Positions 34,419-43,880 of a DNA stretch of 59,120 bases are shown piece after piece. The notes under the pieces were generated by a model, which saw only the letters and a list, made by a program, of their open reading frames with translations, was not told the DNA's origin and did no database searches. Position numbers and translations under genes: made by a program. Within the stretch, counting starts at the first letter, position 1; each line of letters starts with the position of its first letter. Source of the stretch: Paludibacteraceae bacterium (GTDB lineage Bacteria > Bacteroidota > Bacteroidia > Bacteroidales > Paludibacteraceae); assembly GCA_017628395.1 (NCBI GenBank), contig JAGBZD010000127.1, positions 1 to 59,120 on the forward strand, read 5' to 3'.

Positions 34419-36920
34419 ATGAAGTTATTTTACACCGTTTCTCGTATTGCTCGTTACTTTGTATGTCTTACACTGCTATTGTTGACTATATCAATAAATG
34501 CGGCACCTCCGCGCTGGATTCGTATGGTACCTAAGGCAGATAAACCTACTTTTTATTATGTGGTGGAAGATGCCACGAGCTCTGATGAGGAAACTGCTCA
34601 TAATAAAGCTGTTGGAGAAGTCTTACAACATGCAATCATGTCATTGGGATTGCCTTTTAGTTCTACACAAGTGGCTACAGCCATTAATACTGGTACATTA
34701 GTAAGTAAAATGGCGGAATGGAAGATTCCTATTAATGAGGTGTGTCGATATACGCAGGAGTATGAGGGAGGCGTGCGCGTGTATGTACTCTTTCAAGTGG
34801 CTAAGGCGGGCAATATAGATCCCGATTTTTCACAATTCCGAGCTTGTGGTAGTACACGCGATAAAATAGATGACCAAATGAATCTTAGACCAGATAAGTG
34901 GCGCCTTTACGAAACAGAAACATATTTCTCAACATTCGAGGAAATGGATGTTGATACAAAAATTGATGCACACGAGTTTAAGGCTTCTATGGAAGAAATG
35001 GCTAAACAGGCATTGGCGGAGGATCTGAACTTGTCGGATAGTTCATTGCTGCCGTTGATACATGTTGACTATTATAGCACAAAGAAAGTCGGATTTGCTG
35101 TGGCGTACATAGAACGCAGAGTTATATTAGATAAATACGAAGACGATATCATGTCGGAATTAACCACTTGCTTTGATTGGATGGAGGCAGTAGATTCGTA
35201 TCTAACAAGCGATAATCCTGATGGTAAACTATCGGAAAGAAACATCAATAATGCAAAAGCATTTATCACGCGTGTGAAAGATAAATTAGGACAAATAGAG
35301 CCGAAAATCAATTTTATGAATGCTTATGCCACTTCCAGATCCATTACGCGTTCTATGGAAGATGTGAAAGACCTCAAAAAACAAATCAATGATAAGACAA
35401 TGCTCACTTTGGGGAGCACACAAAAAGCAAAAGAAGGTAAGGTCTATGAGTTTATAAACTTGGGCAAGAATGCTATACAGAAGCAAATGGTGGGTGACGC
35501 ATTGCGCTACTTCTACGCTGCACAACTGTTTTTGGCAAATATTCCAGATAACGATTACATTGTCGTAGAAGACGAAGTCTTGCAACAAGAGATGAGAGCT
35601 AATTTGTATTTACAGAATAAGATTACTCATATCCTCAAACATGTACAAGTGACTTGTGATGGCTTTGTGCCTGATAATGAGGAGCAGCTTAAACTCAGTT
35701 TCCGCTACGAAGGAGCGCCTGTTACCAACATGAATTTTTCATATAATCTCAATGAGGGATGGAGTGATGTGACATCAGTGATAAACGGATGGGGACTGGT
35801 GGAGTTACCGCGGTTAATGAAACCGAATATAGTCCATATCCGCTTAGAATATCGCTATGCTGATGAAGCTAATTTTGATGCCGAATTGCCTCTCTTAATG
35901 AAGACATATTCTTCGGCTTATGATTATGATACGCATGCAAAAAGCGAAGTTTCCATTGTTCATAAGCCCGTACAAGTAGCGATTGCTTCACAGAGAGCAG
36001 ATACAAGATTATCTACCAATATATCTCAAAACTATGTAGCCAATAGAATTCGGGAAGAAGGACACAAGGTTTCCATGATGGATGCCTCTGCTTATCATGA
36101 CCGCATACGACAGGTGTGCAATGCGATTAAGAAGCAGACTTATGATAGTGTGCTATCGCTTTTTACAATGGAAGGCTTTCAGCAGTTTGAAGCCTTAATC
36201 AAGTATGGCAAAGCACGGGTAGTATCTCTCGAAGGAGTCAAATATATTCGATTGGGTACGGATGTGCAGTGCCGAAGCATTCCAATGAACTTCTCGTTCT
36301 CTAAGGGAAAACAACAATTGGAGAATGTGGTGTTTACCTTTAATAAGCAAGGCAAAATAGACGGTATTCAGTTTGCTTTGGAGGAGAGCTCGGCGCGTAG
36401 CGTAATGGCAAATACGGATGTGGATGAGACTTCGCGTTTGACATTGATTAACTTCTTGGAGAATTATAAAACGGCTTATGCCCTCAAACGAATTGACTAT
36501 ATCGAATCCATTTTTTCGAATGATGCGGTGATTATTACGGGACGCGTCTTGCACCGTACAGAGCAAGATGTGGAAACAAAACAAAATCAAATGTTACTAG
36601 ATAATGTGTTGTACACGCGTATGTCCAAAGGGCAATATATCAAACGCTTAAAAACATCCTTTGCATCGAAAGAGTGGATTAATGTGAAGTTTGGAGAGAC
36701 TATGATAGATCCAAGTCTGCAAGAAAATACATTTGGCATTCGTTTAGTACAAGATTATTATTCGTCTAATTATGGCGATCATGGCTATCTATTCTTGTTG
36801 GTTGATGCCAGCGATAAGGCGCATCCTGTAATCCGTGTCCGCACTTGGCAACCTAATCTGGATAGCGCAACACCATTTACATTAGACGACTACGATCGCA
36901 TGACCAGTGGACAATTCTAA
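34419..36920 (+). CDS. Secreted LPP20-like protein with C-terminal NTF2-like domain
   Basis: Exported protein of 833 residues; the signal peptide ends near SINAAP. The N-terminal part (about 28-260) contains PRWIRMVPKADKPTFYYVVE and a helical alternating region resembling LPP20-type proteins, which typically act in the outer envelope. The middle is helical (about 270-400) followed by beta-rich sequence. Residues about 680-800 look like an NTF2/SnoaL fold (LINFLENYKTAYALKRIDYI then IFSNDAVIITG). No enzymatic motif is evident. It heads an operon with an LPP20 lipoprotein, a transglutaminase-like protein and PEGA proteins. Function unknown. Confidence 0.6.
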   Translation: MKLFYTVSRIARYFVCLTLLLLTISINAAPPRWIRMVPKADKPTFYYVVEDATSSDEETAHNKAVGEVLQHAIMSLGLPFSSTQVATAINTGTLVSKMAEWKIPINEVCRYTQEYEGGVRVYVLFQVAKAGNIDPDFSQFRACGSTRDKIDDQMNLRPDKWRLYETETYFSTFEEMDVDTKIDAHEFKASMEEMAKQALAEDLNLSDSSLLPLIHVDYYSTKKVGFAVAYIERRVILDKYEDDIMSELTTCFDWMEAVDSYLTSDNPDGKLSERNINNAKAFITRVKDKLGQIEPKINFMNAYATSRSITRSMEDVKDLKKQINDKTMLTLGSTQKAKEGKVYEFINLGKNAIQKQMVGDALRYFYAAQLFLANIPDNDYIVVEDEVLQQEMRANLYLQNKITHILKHVQVTCDGFVPDNEEQLKLSFRYEGAPVTNMNFSYNLNEGWSDVTSVINGWGLVELPRLMKPNIVHIRLEYRYADEANFDAELPLLMKTYSSAYDYDTHAKSEVSIVHKPVQVAIASQRADTRLSTNISQNYVANRIREEGHKVSMMDASAYHDRIRQVCNAIKKQTYDSVLSLFTMEGFQQFEALIKYGKARVVSLEGVKYIRLGTDVQCRSIPMNFSFSKGKQQLENVVFTFNKQGKIDGIQFALEESSARSVMANTDVDETSRLTLINFLENYKTAYALKRIDYIESIFSNDAVIITGRVLHRTEQDVETKQNQMLLDNVLYTRMSKGQYIKRLKTSFASKEWINVKFGETMIDPSLQENTFGIRLVQDYYSSNYGDHGYLFLLVDASDKAHPVIRVRTWQPNLDSATPFTLDDYDRMTSGQF

Positions 36921-37011
36921 TGAATACAATATCTAACTGAATAGGAGTTGGCCGAAAATCCTAAGAAGTGAGTAGGCAATAATTAAGTATAATTTCATAA
37001 ATACTAAAAAC

Positions 37012-37572
37012 ATGAAAAAGATTCTTTTATCAATGCTTGTTGTAGCATTATGCGCATCTTGCGCTACCAAGAAAATTGAGAAGTATGGTTATGCACGCGT
37101 AGAGTTGGAGGTTCCATGCTCAAAAGAGGGCTTTGATGATGCTGAGTATTTCCGAGGAACAGGAACTGCTTCTGCTATCAATCAACAAAATGCTCGTCGT
37201 GCTGCATTAGAAAATGCAAAGTCTATGGTGCATGAGAAATTAGGCGGTTTCGTAGCTGGCTTGACTTCTGACTATAGCAACAATATGCGTGGAGCAGCTC
37301 AAGCATCGGATGTAGAAGGTGTATTCGAAAGCGAATTTGAAACACTCATCGAAAAACATTTGAATGATGCACAACAAATCTGTGAGAAAGGTTTCATGCT
37401 CAAAGATGGATTGTTTGAATATTGGATTTCTATTGAGATTCCAAAAAAACAACTCATCGAGGATATTGCTCAACAATTGGATGAAAACCAAAAAGAAGGC
37501 GTGAAATTCAATCGTGATGAGTTCCGTAAGTATGCAGAGAAAAAGGCTGCGGAGATGAAGAGTGCACAATAA
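37012..37572 (+). CDS. LPP20-family lipoprotein
   Basis: Protein of 186 residues; MKKILLSMLVVALCASCATK is a lipoprotein signal with Cys at residue 17. The mature region (YFRGTGTASAINQQNARRAA, LENAKSMVHEKL) is the LPP20 pattern: a G-x-G strand, then a helix rich in Ala/Arg with NQQNARRAA. In proteobacteria LPP20/FlgP proteins build outer-membrane discs; here flagella are not indicated, so the partner is unknown. The C-terminus is a charged helix (KYAEKKAAEMKSAQ). It starts 91 nt after the preceding gene and is followed by a strong hairpin. Confidence 0.75.
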   Translation: MKKILLSMLVVALCASCATKKIEKYGYARVELEVPCSKEGFDDAEYFRGTGTASAINQQNARRAALENAKSMVHEKLGGFVAGLTSDYSNNMRGAAQASDVEGVFESEFETLIEKHLNDAQQICEKGFMLKDGLFEYWISIEIPKKQLIEDIAQQLDENQKEGVKFNRDEFRKYAEKKAAEMKSAQ

Positions 37573-37590
37573 TAATTGATAACTTAAGTC

Positions 37591-37621
37591 AAGGGAGGGG
37601 AGGTACTTTGTCCCCTCCCTT
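37591..37621 (+). terminator. Strong hairpin after the LPP20 lipoprotein
   Basis: AAGGGAGGGG and CCCCTCCCTT form a perfect 10-bp GC-rich stem with an 11-nt loop, 18 nt after the stop codon. It lies inside an otherwise co-oriented gene run, so it may partly separate or stabilise messages. The next hydrophobic start is at 37685. Confidence 0.6.
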
Positions 37622-37684
37622 ATGACCATAAAAGTAAATAATAAATGGGGAAGTGATGTTGAGGATAAAAACAAAGTACAGAAT

Positions 37685-39487
37685 ATGAAAAAGTTTTTCG
37701 CACTATTATTGGTGATGTGCGTGCTCGTGGCTGAAGTGTATCCTCAAACGGATTTTAAGAAGCGTTTTGAGGATTTGCGTACACGCCAAAAAGAACGCTA
37801 TGAGAAAAAACGCTCTGAACAACAAAAGAAATTTGATGAGTTCAGACGCAAGCAAAACGAACGCTATGTGGGACAACTGCGTAAGCGTTGGAAACAATAT
37901 GATGCTGCAGAAACATTGGAAGAGAAAAATATAAAACGCGCTCAACCAATAGAATATAAGGAAGATAGTGTTTCTTCTAAAATACGAACAGAATCACAGG
38001 ATTGGTTTTCTATGGATGTTACATCTGTACTTCCAACTCCAACTGATACCAATGCTACTATACAGGTGGATACCAATATTATAGAGATCGTAGAGGTAGA
38101 TTCTGTGATAGTGCCAATACCAGAGTTGGATACGATTGTTATAGTAGATACAACTCGCATTCAGCCTGATACAATACAAGTTCTACCTGACACAATTCCT
38201 GTTCTGCCAGATACAATGCAAGTTCTACTTGATACAATTCCTGTTCTGACAGATACCGTAATGAGTGATAGTGTCTCAAGTGTGTTTGTTGTCAACGAAG
38301 ATATCATCTATCTTCCAGAGCCAGAAGAACAGCCCCAACCAATGGTTCCCATAGTACCCTTAATGCAAGAACGCGATTATGTGAGCGTTTCGTTGTATGG
38401 CACTTTGGTTTCTGTGGCTTTTCCCAAGGAAGCAGACTTATATTTGAATTCGGTAGATGAAATGGGGATAGCTGATTTGTGGGAGCAAATAGCAGATACG
38501 GTAGTACCAAGTAGGTTTGATATCACGCTTACTTCATGTCTGAAACATCGTGAAGATATGAATCTATGTGATTGGGCATACCTGCAATTAGTACAAAGTG
38601 TTGCTCAAAGACGCTATGGAGATACCAATGAAGCTACGATTTTTGCTTCCTATATCATGGCACAATCGGGCTATAAAATTCGCTTGGCATATACTGAGGC
38701 GTATGTGTATATGCTTTTTGCCAGTCATCATGAAATCTATCGTATGAGCAGATACTTGTTAGATGGTGAATACTATTATCGTGTAGGAGGTAGAGGCGAA
38801 CATACATGCTATATCAGTGATGTGGGATACGATAAAGAGCAAAAACTATCATTATGTATCACCAAAGAACAGATGATAGATTACGAATTGTCTGATACCA
38901 TTAGCATTACATCCAACAAGGGATGGACACTCAACTTTCAAACAAATATGAATCTCATTTATTTCTACGAAGATTATCCTACGGGTAATCTGTTTGGTGG
39001 TGAAGAGTATAGCAAATGGTTAGTGGGGGTTAATACACCATTAGATGCAGTGACGAAGAACACATTGTATCCACAACTTAAGGATTCAATACATAATCTT
39101 ACTCATTGGGAAGCCGTCTCAAATATATTGAATTGGGTACAAACAGGATTTACCTATGCCTTGGATAATGAGGTATGGGGTAGTGATCGTATTTTCTTTG
39201 CCGATGAGACCTTGTACTATCCAAATTCAGATTGTGAAGATCGAGCTATTCTCTTTTCTATATTGGTTCGTGATATTCTTGGATTGGATGTGATATTGAT
39301 TTATTATGACAATCCCGCTCATTTAGCGGTTGCGGTACATTTTCCAGAAGTAGAAAAAGAGGGAGTCTATTTCACATATAACGACAAACGATATATCCTT
39401 TGTGATCCCACATACAAGGGAGCTCCGATTGGCAAACAAATGCCATATTATACTTTGGGACAAGGACGCATAATCGTAATAGATTAG
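37685..39487 (+). CDS. Secreted transglutaminase-like (papain-fold) protein
   Basis: Protein of 600 residues. The ATG at 37685 is chosen because MKKFFALLLVMCVLVAEVYP starts a signal peptide; the ATG at 37622 directly abuts a hairpin and adds a polar leader. Residues about 22-85 are a highly charged coiled-coil-like helix (KKRFEDLRTRQKERYEKKR). A Thr/Asp/Val/Pro-rich linker (about 115-215) includes a 14-residue repeat. The C-terminal third is transglutaminase-like with a plausible triad: Cys517 in NSDCEDRA, His546 in NPAHLAVAV and Asp574 in ILCDPTYKG. It may act as a cysteine protease or cross-linking enzyme on envelope proteins (inference). It is followed 7 nt later by the small PEGA-like gene. 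Confidence 0.78.
   Translation: MKKFFALLLVMCVLVAEVYPQTDFKKRFEDLRTRQKERYEKKRSEQQKKFDEFRRKQNERYVGQLRKRWKQYDAAETLEEKNIKRAQPIEYKEDSVSSKIRTESQDWFSMDVTSVLPTPTDTNATIQVDTNIIEIVEVDSVIVPIPELDTIVIVDTTRIQPDTIQVLPDTIPVLPDTMQVLLDTIPVLTDTVMSDSVSSVFVVNEDIIYLPEPEEQPQPMVPIVPLMQERDYVSVSLYGTLVSVAFPKEADLYLNSVDEMGIADLWEQIADTVVPSRFDITLTSCLKHREDMNLCDWAYLQLVQSVAQRRYGDTNEATIFASYIMAQSGYKIRLAYTEAYVYMLFASHHEIYRMSRYLLDGEYYYRVGGRGEHTCYISDVGYDKEQKLSLCITKEQMIDYELSDTISITSNKGWTLNFQTNMNLIYFYEDYPTGNLFGGEEYSKWLVGVNTPLDAVTKNTLYPQLKDSIHNLTHWEAVSNILNWVQTGFTYALDNEVWGSDRIFFADETLYYPNSDCEDRAILFSILVRDILGLDVILIYYDNPAHLAVAVHFPEVEKEGVYFTYNDKRYILCDPTYKGAPIGKQMPYYTLGQGRIIVID
38168..38251 (+). repeat. Tandem 42-nt coding repeat in the linker
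   Basis: Two 42-nt units (38168-38209 and 38210-38251) encode DTIQVLPDTIPVLP and DTMQVLLDTIPVLT; each unit is itself two 21-nt half-units. They extend a flexible linker between the coiled coil and the transglutaminase-like part. Confidence 0.8.
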
Positions 39488-39494
39488 TTTTTTT

Positions 39495-40208
39495 ATGAGA
39501 ATGCGTAGTTTATACTTGGCCTTGCTGCTTTTATTAGCACCACCGTTGTTTGCTCAGTCATTAACTATTACACAATCTTTTCGTGAGATTGCTAATAGTT
39601 CGGTATTAGCTTCGTTTAAGAATCAATTCGGCGCATGGGAAAATAATGGTGCCTTTCCATATGCTCTCATTCGTGTGCAGTTAGAGGGCAATGTGCATGA
39701 GGTCATCGCCGCTAAACAAACGCTGATGCTTGATTTGGGCGGAAAAGGGGAGGTCATGCATGTGTATAGAGAGATGGAAAATGAAATCATGTTCCTTGTT
39801 CCACAGAATGTACAGAAAGTGGATATCCTCTGTGGAGTGGATGGTGAAAGAAAAAATATATTGACTATCTCAAATGCACTACAAGCGAATACGGTATATA
39901 TGGGCAAGGTACATTATATACCATTTGTCGAAAAAAACATCACCATACAATCCGAATCTCAATATCGTCAGTTCTTTGTCTTCCGTCTTAATCCAGCAGA
40001 TGCACAGGTACATGTGATGGTAAATGGGATAGAGGAGATTTGGGAAAATAAAGATGGAATTGCCTATAAGATGCTCTGTTTTGGTGCATATCCTTATTCC
40101 ATTTCGGCAGATGGCTACTATTCGCAAGAAGGCATAATCAATGTGTCGGATCAATATCGAACGCTGGAAGTGACACTTACACCTTTGCCAACTAACAATG
40201 ATTATTAA
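39495..40208 (+). CDS. Small secreted protein with the shared N-terminal module
   Basis: Protein of 237 residues, signal peptide 1-20 (ends PPLFAQS). Residues about 21-150 are the module shared with 26422 and 40266: WENNGAFPYALIRVQLEGN, NEIMFLVPQN, ANTVYMGKVHYIPF. Here the CGDGC motif found in the two paralogues is changed to CGVDGE. The rest (about 150-237) is one PEGA-like beta segment with FRLNPADAQVHVMVNG and PYSISADGYYSQEG. It looks like a short form of the next protein. Function unknown. Confidence 0.72.
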   Translation: MRMRSLYLALLLLLAPPLFAQSLTITQSFREIANSSVLASFKNQFGAWENNGAFPYALIRVQLEGNVHEVIAAKQTLMLDLGGKGEVMHVYREMENEIMFLVPQNVQKVDILCGVDGERKNILTISNALQANTVYMGKVHYIPFVEKNITIQSESQYRQFFVFRLNPADAQVHVMVNGIEEIWENKDGIAYKMLCFGAYPYSISADGYYSQEGIINVSDQYRTLEVTLTPLPTNNDY

Positions 40209-40265
40209 AGTGTATATTCCTTCTGCCGTGTGCGTACTATCATAAATGTAGGATTACAAGTAGAT

Positions 40266-43200
40266 ATGGTAAAAAATCGTGTTATAATATCGTGTTTATT
40301 GCTTCTGTGTACGATGTTCTCGTATGCTCAAACGCTAACTATCAGCCAACCATTTGAACCTTTGTCCAATGTAACAGTGTTGGAGACATATCAAAGGCAA
40401 TTTGCTAAGTGGGAGAAATCGGATATGGATGATTCGTTCCCATATGTACTTGTTCGAGTAGGATTAGATGGTAGCGATGCTGAGAAAATGCAGGCTAAAC
40501 AGGTGTTGGGAATGTATTTGGGTACACAAACACCAGTAGAAGCTGTGGATAGGAGTTCTGATGATGAACTACTATTCTTAATACCGAAGCGTTCGCGGAC
40601 TATAATAATTACTTGTGGTGATGGCTGTGCGCGGCAAACCATTATGGAAAATGCTAATTTAGAGTCGAATAGGGTATATTATGGACGCGTACATTATGTG
40701 CCAATGACAGATTTTAATCCGTCCGTTTACTTGACCCGTCACTTGTTTCAACTCTTCGTTACGCCTCAACGTGCTTTGGTGGAGGTCATGGTGAATGGAC
40801 GCCGAGAATTATGGCCTGCCGTCAATGGAGTTGCAAGCAAGGTGTTAGCGCAAGGTACATATGCCTATAAGGTATCATCTGAACAATATTATCCAAAGGA
40901 AGGAAAATTCGTTGTTTCACCTACTTCTACGGCTCTACAGGTTGACTTGCATCCTAAATTTGGATGGTTATCCGTAGATGGAACTACGGATGTGTATGGC
41001 GCATATGTGTTTGCTGAACATCAAACGACAGGTGCAACATCGCTCATTGGCACCATTCCTATCGAGAAAGCGGAGTTAGCAACAGGACCATATACACTGA
41101 TTATTCAGCAAGAGAAATACAAGGAGTCATCTACCGTTGTAACGATTTACGAAGCTGAAGAAACAGAGATTTATCCTACTCTGGAGCCTAATTTTTCTCA
41201 TGTTGTTCTTACTGCAGCAGAGTATGCTGAAATCTATATTGACGGTCGTAAAGTCGGCAAAGGTGTGTGGGATGGAACATTGGAATATGGTAGTTATTTG
41301 GTAGAAACGCGTCAACAAGGTCATTTTTCTGCATACACATCTATTACGATTGCTCAAGGAGATGCCAATGTTTCTTATGCCTTGAATAATCCAAAACCCA
41401 AACACGGAACACTTATTGTAGATGGCAATCCTATAGATGCGTATATTTGGATTGATAATATACAGAGTGGTACCACACCTATGGTGTTTAATCAAATCTT
41501 GGTTGGTGAACATCGTATCCGTATTAGCAAAGACGGCTATGTGGATAGCAATCATGTGATTGCTGTTGAAGAAGGAAAAGATCATGTCATTTCGTATGCC
41601 CTACAGCAAACGGATACAGCTCAGGCGATGCTGACTTCACTTCCCAATATGTCGCTTGCAGACAATGTACATGTCTTTAATCTAAAAGATGTTAGTTTTG
41701 CTATGGTGAAAATACAGGGAGGTACATTCTATATGGGAGCGTCGGAGGAACAATTTGATGAGATGAATGATAATGAACTACCGATTCACCAAGTTTCTAT
41801 ATCCGATTTCTATATGGGACAAACCGAAGTGACACAGGCACTTTGGAAGTCAGTTATGGGGACTAATCCGAGTGCCTTCCCCTCTAATGCGTCCAATCCT
41901 GTAGAAAATGTAAGTTGGGAAGATTGTCAACGATTTATTCGTAAATTAAATCAATTGACAGGTCAAACCTTCCGTCTCCCCACAGAAGCCGAGTGGGAGT
42001 ATGCGGCGCGCGGAGCAAGGGATACGATTAGCTATAAATATGCAGGAGATAGTATTTCTACCAATGTAGCATGGTCAATGGAGAATAGTGGTGGTGCAAC
42101 ACATATGGTTGCACTCAAAGACCCGAACCAATTGGGCTTGTATGACATGAGCGGCAATGTTTGTGAATGGTGCCAAGATTGGTATAGTAACTATAGCATA
42201 CAGAACCAAAAAGACCCTAAGGGTCCTTCGGAAGGAGCATATAAAGTGTACCGTGGAGGAGGATGGTCCTTTATGGCATCATATGCACGGGTGGCGCAAC
42301 GCAATTACCACACACCTACTTTTAGCAATTCCAACATAGGATTGCGATTGGCACTATCTTCAATAGCAGAGGAAATGCCGATTGTTGAGCCTAAAGAGGA
42401 AGCTTCATCTTTACTTCCTTCAACGACAGATTCTGCTGGTATAGTCAATGTGTTGGGTATATCTTTCGGTATGATTACAATAGAAGGGGGAACATTCAAG
42501 ATGGGAGCTACACCAGAGCAAGGAAATGATGCAATGGGAAGTGAACGACCTGTCCGAGATATTACTCTCTCAGACTATCGTATAGGTCAAACTGAGGTTA
42601 CACAAGCTCTTTGGAAGATAATCATGGGTACTAACCCAAGTGCAGATACAACTTGTTTGCAAAATCCTGTTACCAATGTTAGTTGGGCTGACTGCCAAGT
42701 CTTTATTACTAAACTGAACGAAATGACAGGTAAACACTTCCGTCTTCCTACTGAGGCAGAATGGGAGTATGCGGCTCGTGGTGGTAAACTGACCAATCAT
42801 TTTAAGTATGCGGGTAGTGCTATGATGACTGAGATTGCTTGGTATAATGCTAATAGTAATGGTAAAGTTCAACCTACAGCTCAAAAGAAACCCAATGAGT
42901 TAGACTTGTATGACATGAGTGGTAATGTAAGTGAATGGTGTCAAGATTGGTATGGTACTTATGAAGGAAATGGACTTACTAATCCACAAGGTCCTGCCAC
43001 TGGTTCCTATCGCGTGGTACGAGGCGGAAGTGCGCTTACACCAGCACGATTGAATCGTGTAGCGTATCGTAATGGGTATGCTATTGATGATAAACACTCT
43101 GACTTAGGTTTCCGTTTAGTAGAAGTTATACAAGATAAAAATGCTTCTGTCGCTAAAATGGAGATACCGATGGATAAAGAACGGTTAGATTTTGAAGTAA

Positions 43201-43880
43201 AAGGAGTGGCGTTTACTATGATTAAAGTGGATAGTGGTTCGTGTCTTATGGGGGCCACTTCTGAGCATAAAGACCTTGCTTATGATTGGGAGAAGCCAAT
43301 GCATTATGTCACCTTGTCTGACTTCTTCATTGGTCAAACAGAAGTGACACAAGAATTGTGGAGTGCTATTATGGATTCTGTGCCAAGCAGATTCCAAAAC
43401 GACCCGACTAATCCTGTTGATAATGTTAGTTGGGAAGATTGCCAGTTATTCCTGACCAAACTAAATGCTCTTACAGGTGCCACATTCCGCCTGCCTACGG
43501 AAGCGGAGTGGGAGTATGCGGCACGCGGAGGTAAGAATGCACAGCGAAAACTGTATGCAGGTAGTGACAATCCAGATGAAGTCGTGTGGTATAGAGATAA
43601 TAGTTTGGGTAGTTCACATCCTGTTGGACTTAAGAAATCGAATGAATTGGGACTTTATGATATGGGGGGTAATGTGTGGGAATGGTGTCAAGATTGGTAT
43701 GGAGCATATAGTTCTATTTCCCAAATCAATCCCGTTGGACCCGATTCTTCAACTACCAATCGCCGTGTCGTACGAGGCGGTAGCTGGGCATATGACGCAA
43801 ATAACTGTCGTGTAACAGTCAGAAACGGACAAGTAGAAACGGATAAGAAGGTAGATATTGGATTCCGCTTAGCGTTGTGA
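40266..43880 (+). CDS. Secreted PEGA protein with three FGE/SUMF1-type domains
   Basis: Protein of 1204 residues. The ATG at 40266 precedes a signal peptide (MVKNRVIISCLLLLCTMFSY); a GTG at 40230 is less likely. Residues about 20-150 are the shared module (FPYVLVRVGLDG, CGDGCARQTIMENANL, RVHYVP). About 235-450 are PEGA-like repeats. Three formylglycine-generating-enzyme folds follow at about 470-698, 725-955 and 975-1204, each with GGTFxMGA-like, GQTEVTQxLW, FRLPTEAEWEYAARG and GNVxEWCQDWY. The catalytic cysteine pair expected near GGS(Y/W) is absent: the domains read RGGGWSFMASYARV, RGGSALTPARLNRV and RGGSWAYDANNCRV. They are therefore probably binding or structural domains, as in GldJ/GldK-like gliding and secretion proteins. 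Last gene of the operon; its stop abuts that of yifB. Confidence 0.85.
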   Translation: MVKNRVIISCLLLLCTMFSYAQTLTISQPFEPLSNVTVLETYQRQFAKWEKSDMDDSFPYVLVRVGLDGSDAEKMQAKQVLGMYLGTQTPVEAVDRSSDDELLFLIPKRSRTIIITCGDGCARQTIMENANLESNRVYYGRVHYVPMTDFNPSVYLTRHLFQLFVTPQRALVEVMVNGRRELWPAVNGVASKVLAQGTYAYKVSSEQYYPKEGKFVVSPTSTALQVDLHPKFGWLSVDGTTDVYGAYVFAEHQTTGATSLIGTIPIEKAELATGPYTLIIQQEKYKESSTVVTIYEAEETEIYPTLEPNFSHVVLTAAEYAEIYIDGRKVGKGVWDGTLEYGSYLVETRQQGHFSAYTSITIAQGDANVSYALNNPKPKHGTLIVDGNPIDAYIWIDNIQSGTTPMVFNQILVGEHRIRISKDGYVDSNHVIAVEEGKDHVISYALQQTDTAQAMLTSLPNMSLADNVHVFNLKDVSFAMVKIQGGTFYMGASEEQFDEMNDNELPIHQVSISDFYMGQTEVTQALWKSVMGTNPSAFPSNASNPVENVSWEDCQRFIRKLNQLTGQTFRLPTEAEWEYAARGARDTISYKYAGDSISTNVAWSMENSGGATHMVALKDPNQLGLYDMSGNVCEWCQDWYSNYSIQNQKDPKGPSEGAYKVYRGGGWSFMASYARVAQRNYHTPTFSNSNIGLRLALSSIAEEMPIVEPKEEASSLLPSTTDSAGIVNVLGISFGMITIEGGTFKMGATPEQGNDAMGSERPVRDITLSDYRIGQTEVTQALWKIIMGTNPSADTTCLQNPVTNVSWADCQVFITKLNEMTGKHFRLPTEAEWEYAARGGKLTNHFKYAGSAMMTEIAWYNANSNGKVQPTAQKKPNELDLYDMSGNVSEWCQDWYGTYEGNGLTNPQGPATGSYRVVRGGSALTPARLNRVAYRNGYAIDDKHSDLGFRLVEVIQDKNASVAKMEIPMDKERLDFEVKGVAFTMIKVDSGSCLMGATSEHKDLAYDWEKPMHYVTLSDFFIGQTEVTQELWSAIMDSVPSRFQNDPTNPVDNVSWEDCQLFLTKLNALTGATFRLPTEAEWEYAARGGKNAQRKLYAGSDNPDEVVWYRDNSLGSSHPVGLKKSNELGLYDMGGNVWEWCQDWYGAYSSISQINPVGPDSSTTNRRVVRGGSWAYDANNCRVTVRNGQVETDKKVDIGFRLAL

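Noticed and set aside
40266-43880. Active sulfatase-modifying (formylglycine-generating) enzyme
   Set aside because: The two catalytic Cys expected after the GGS motif are missing in all three domains.
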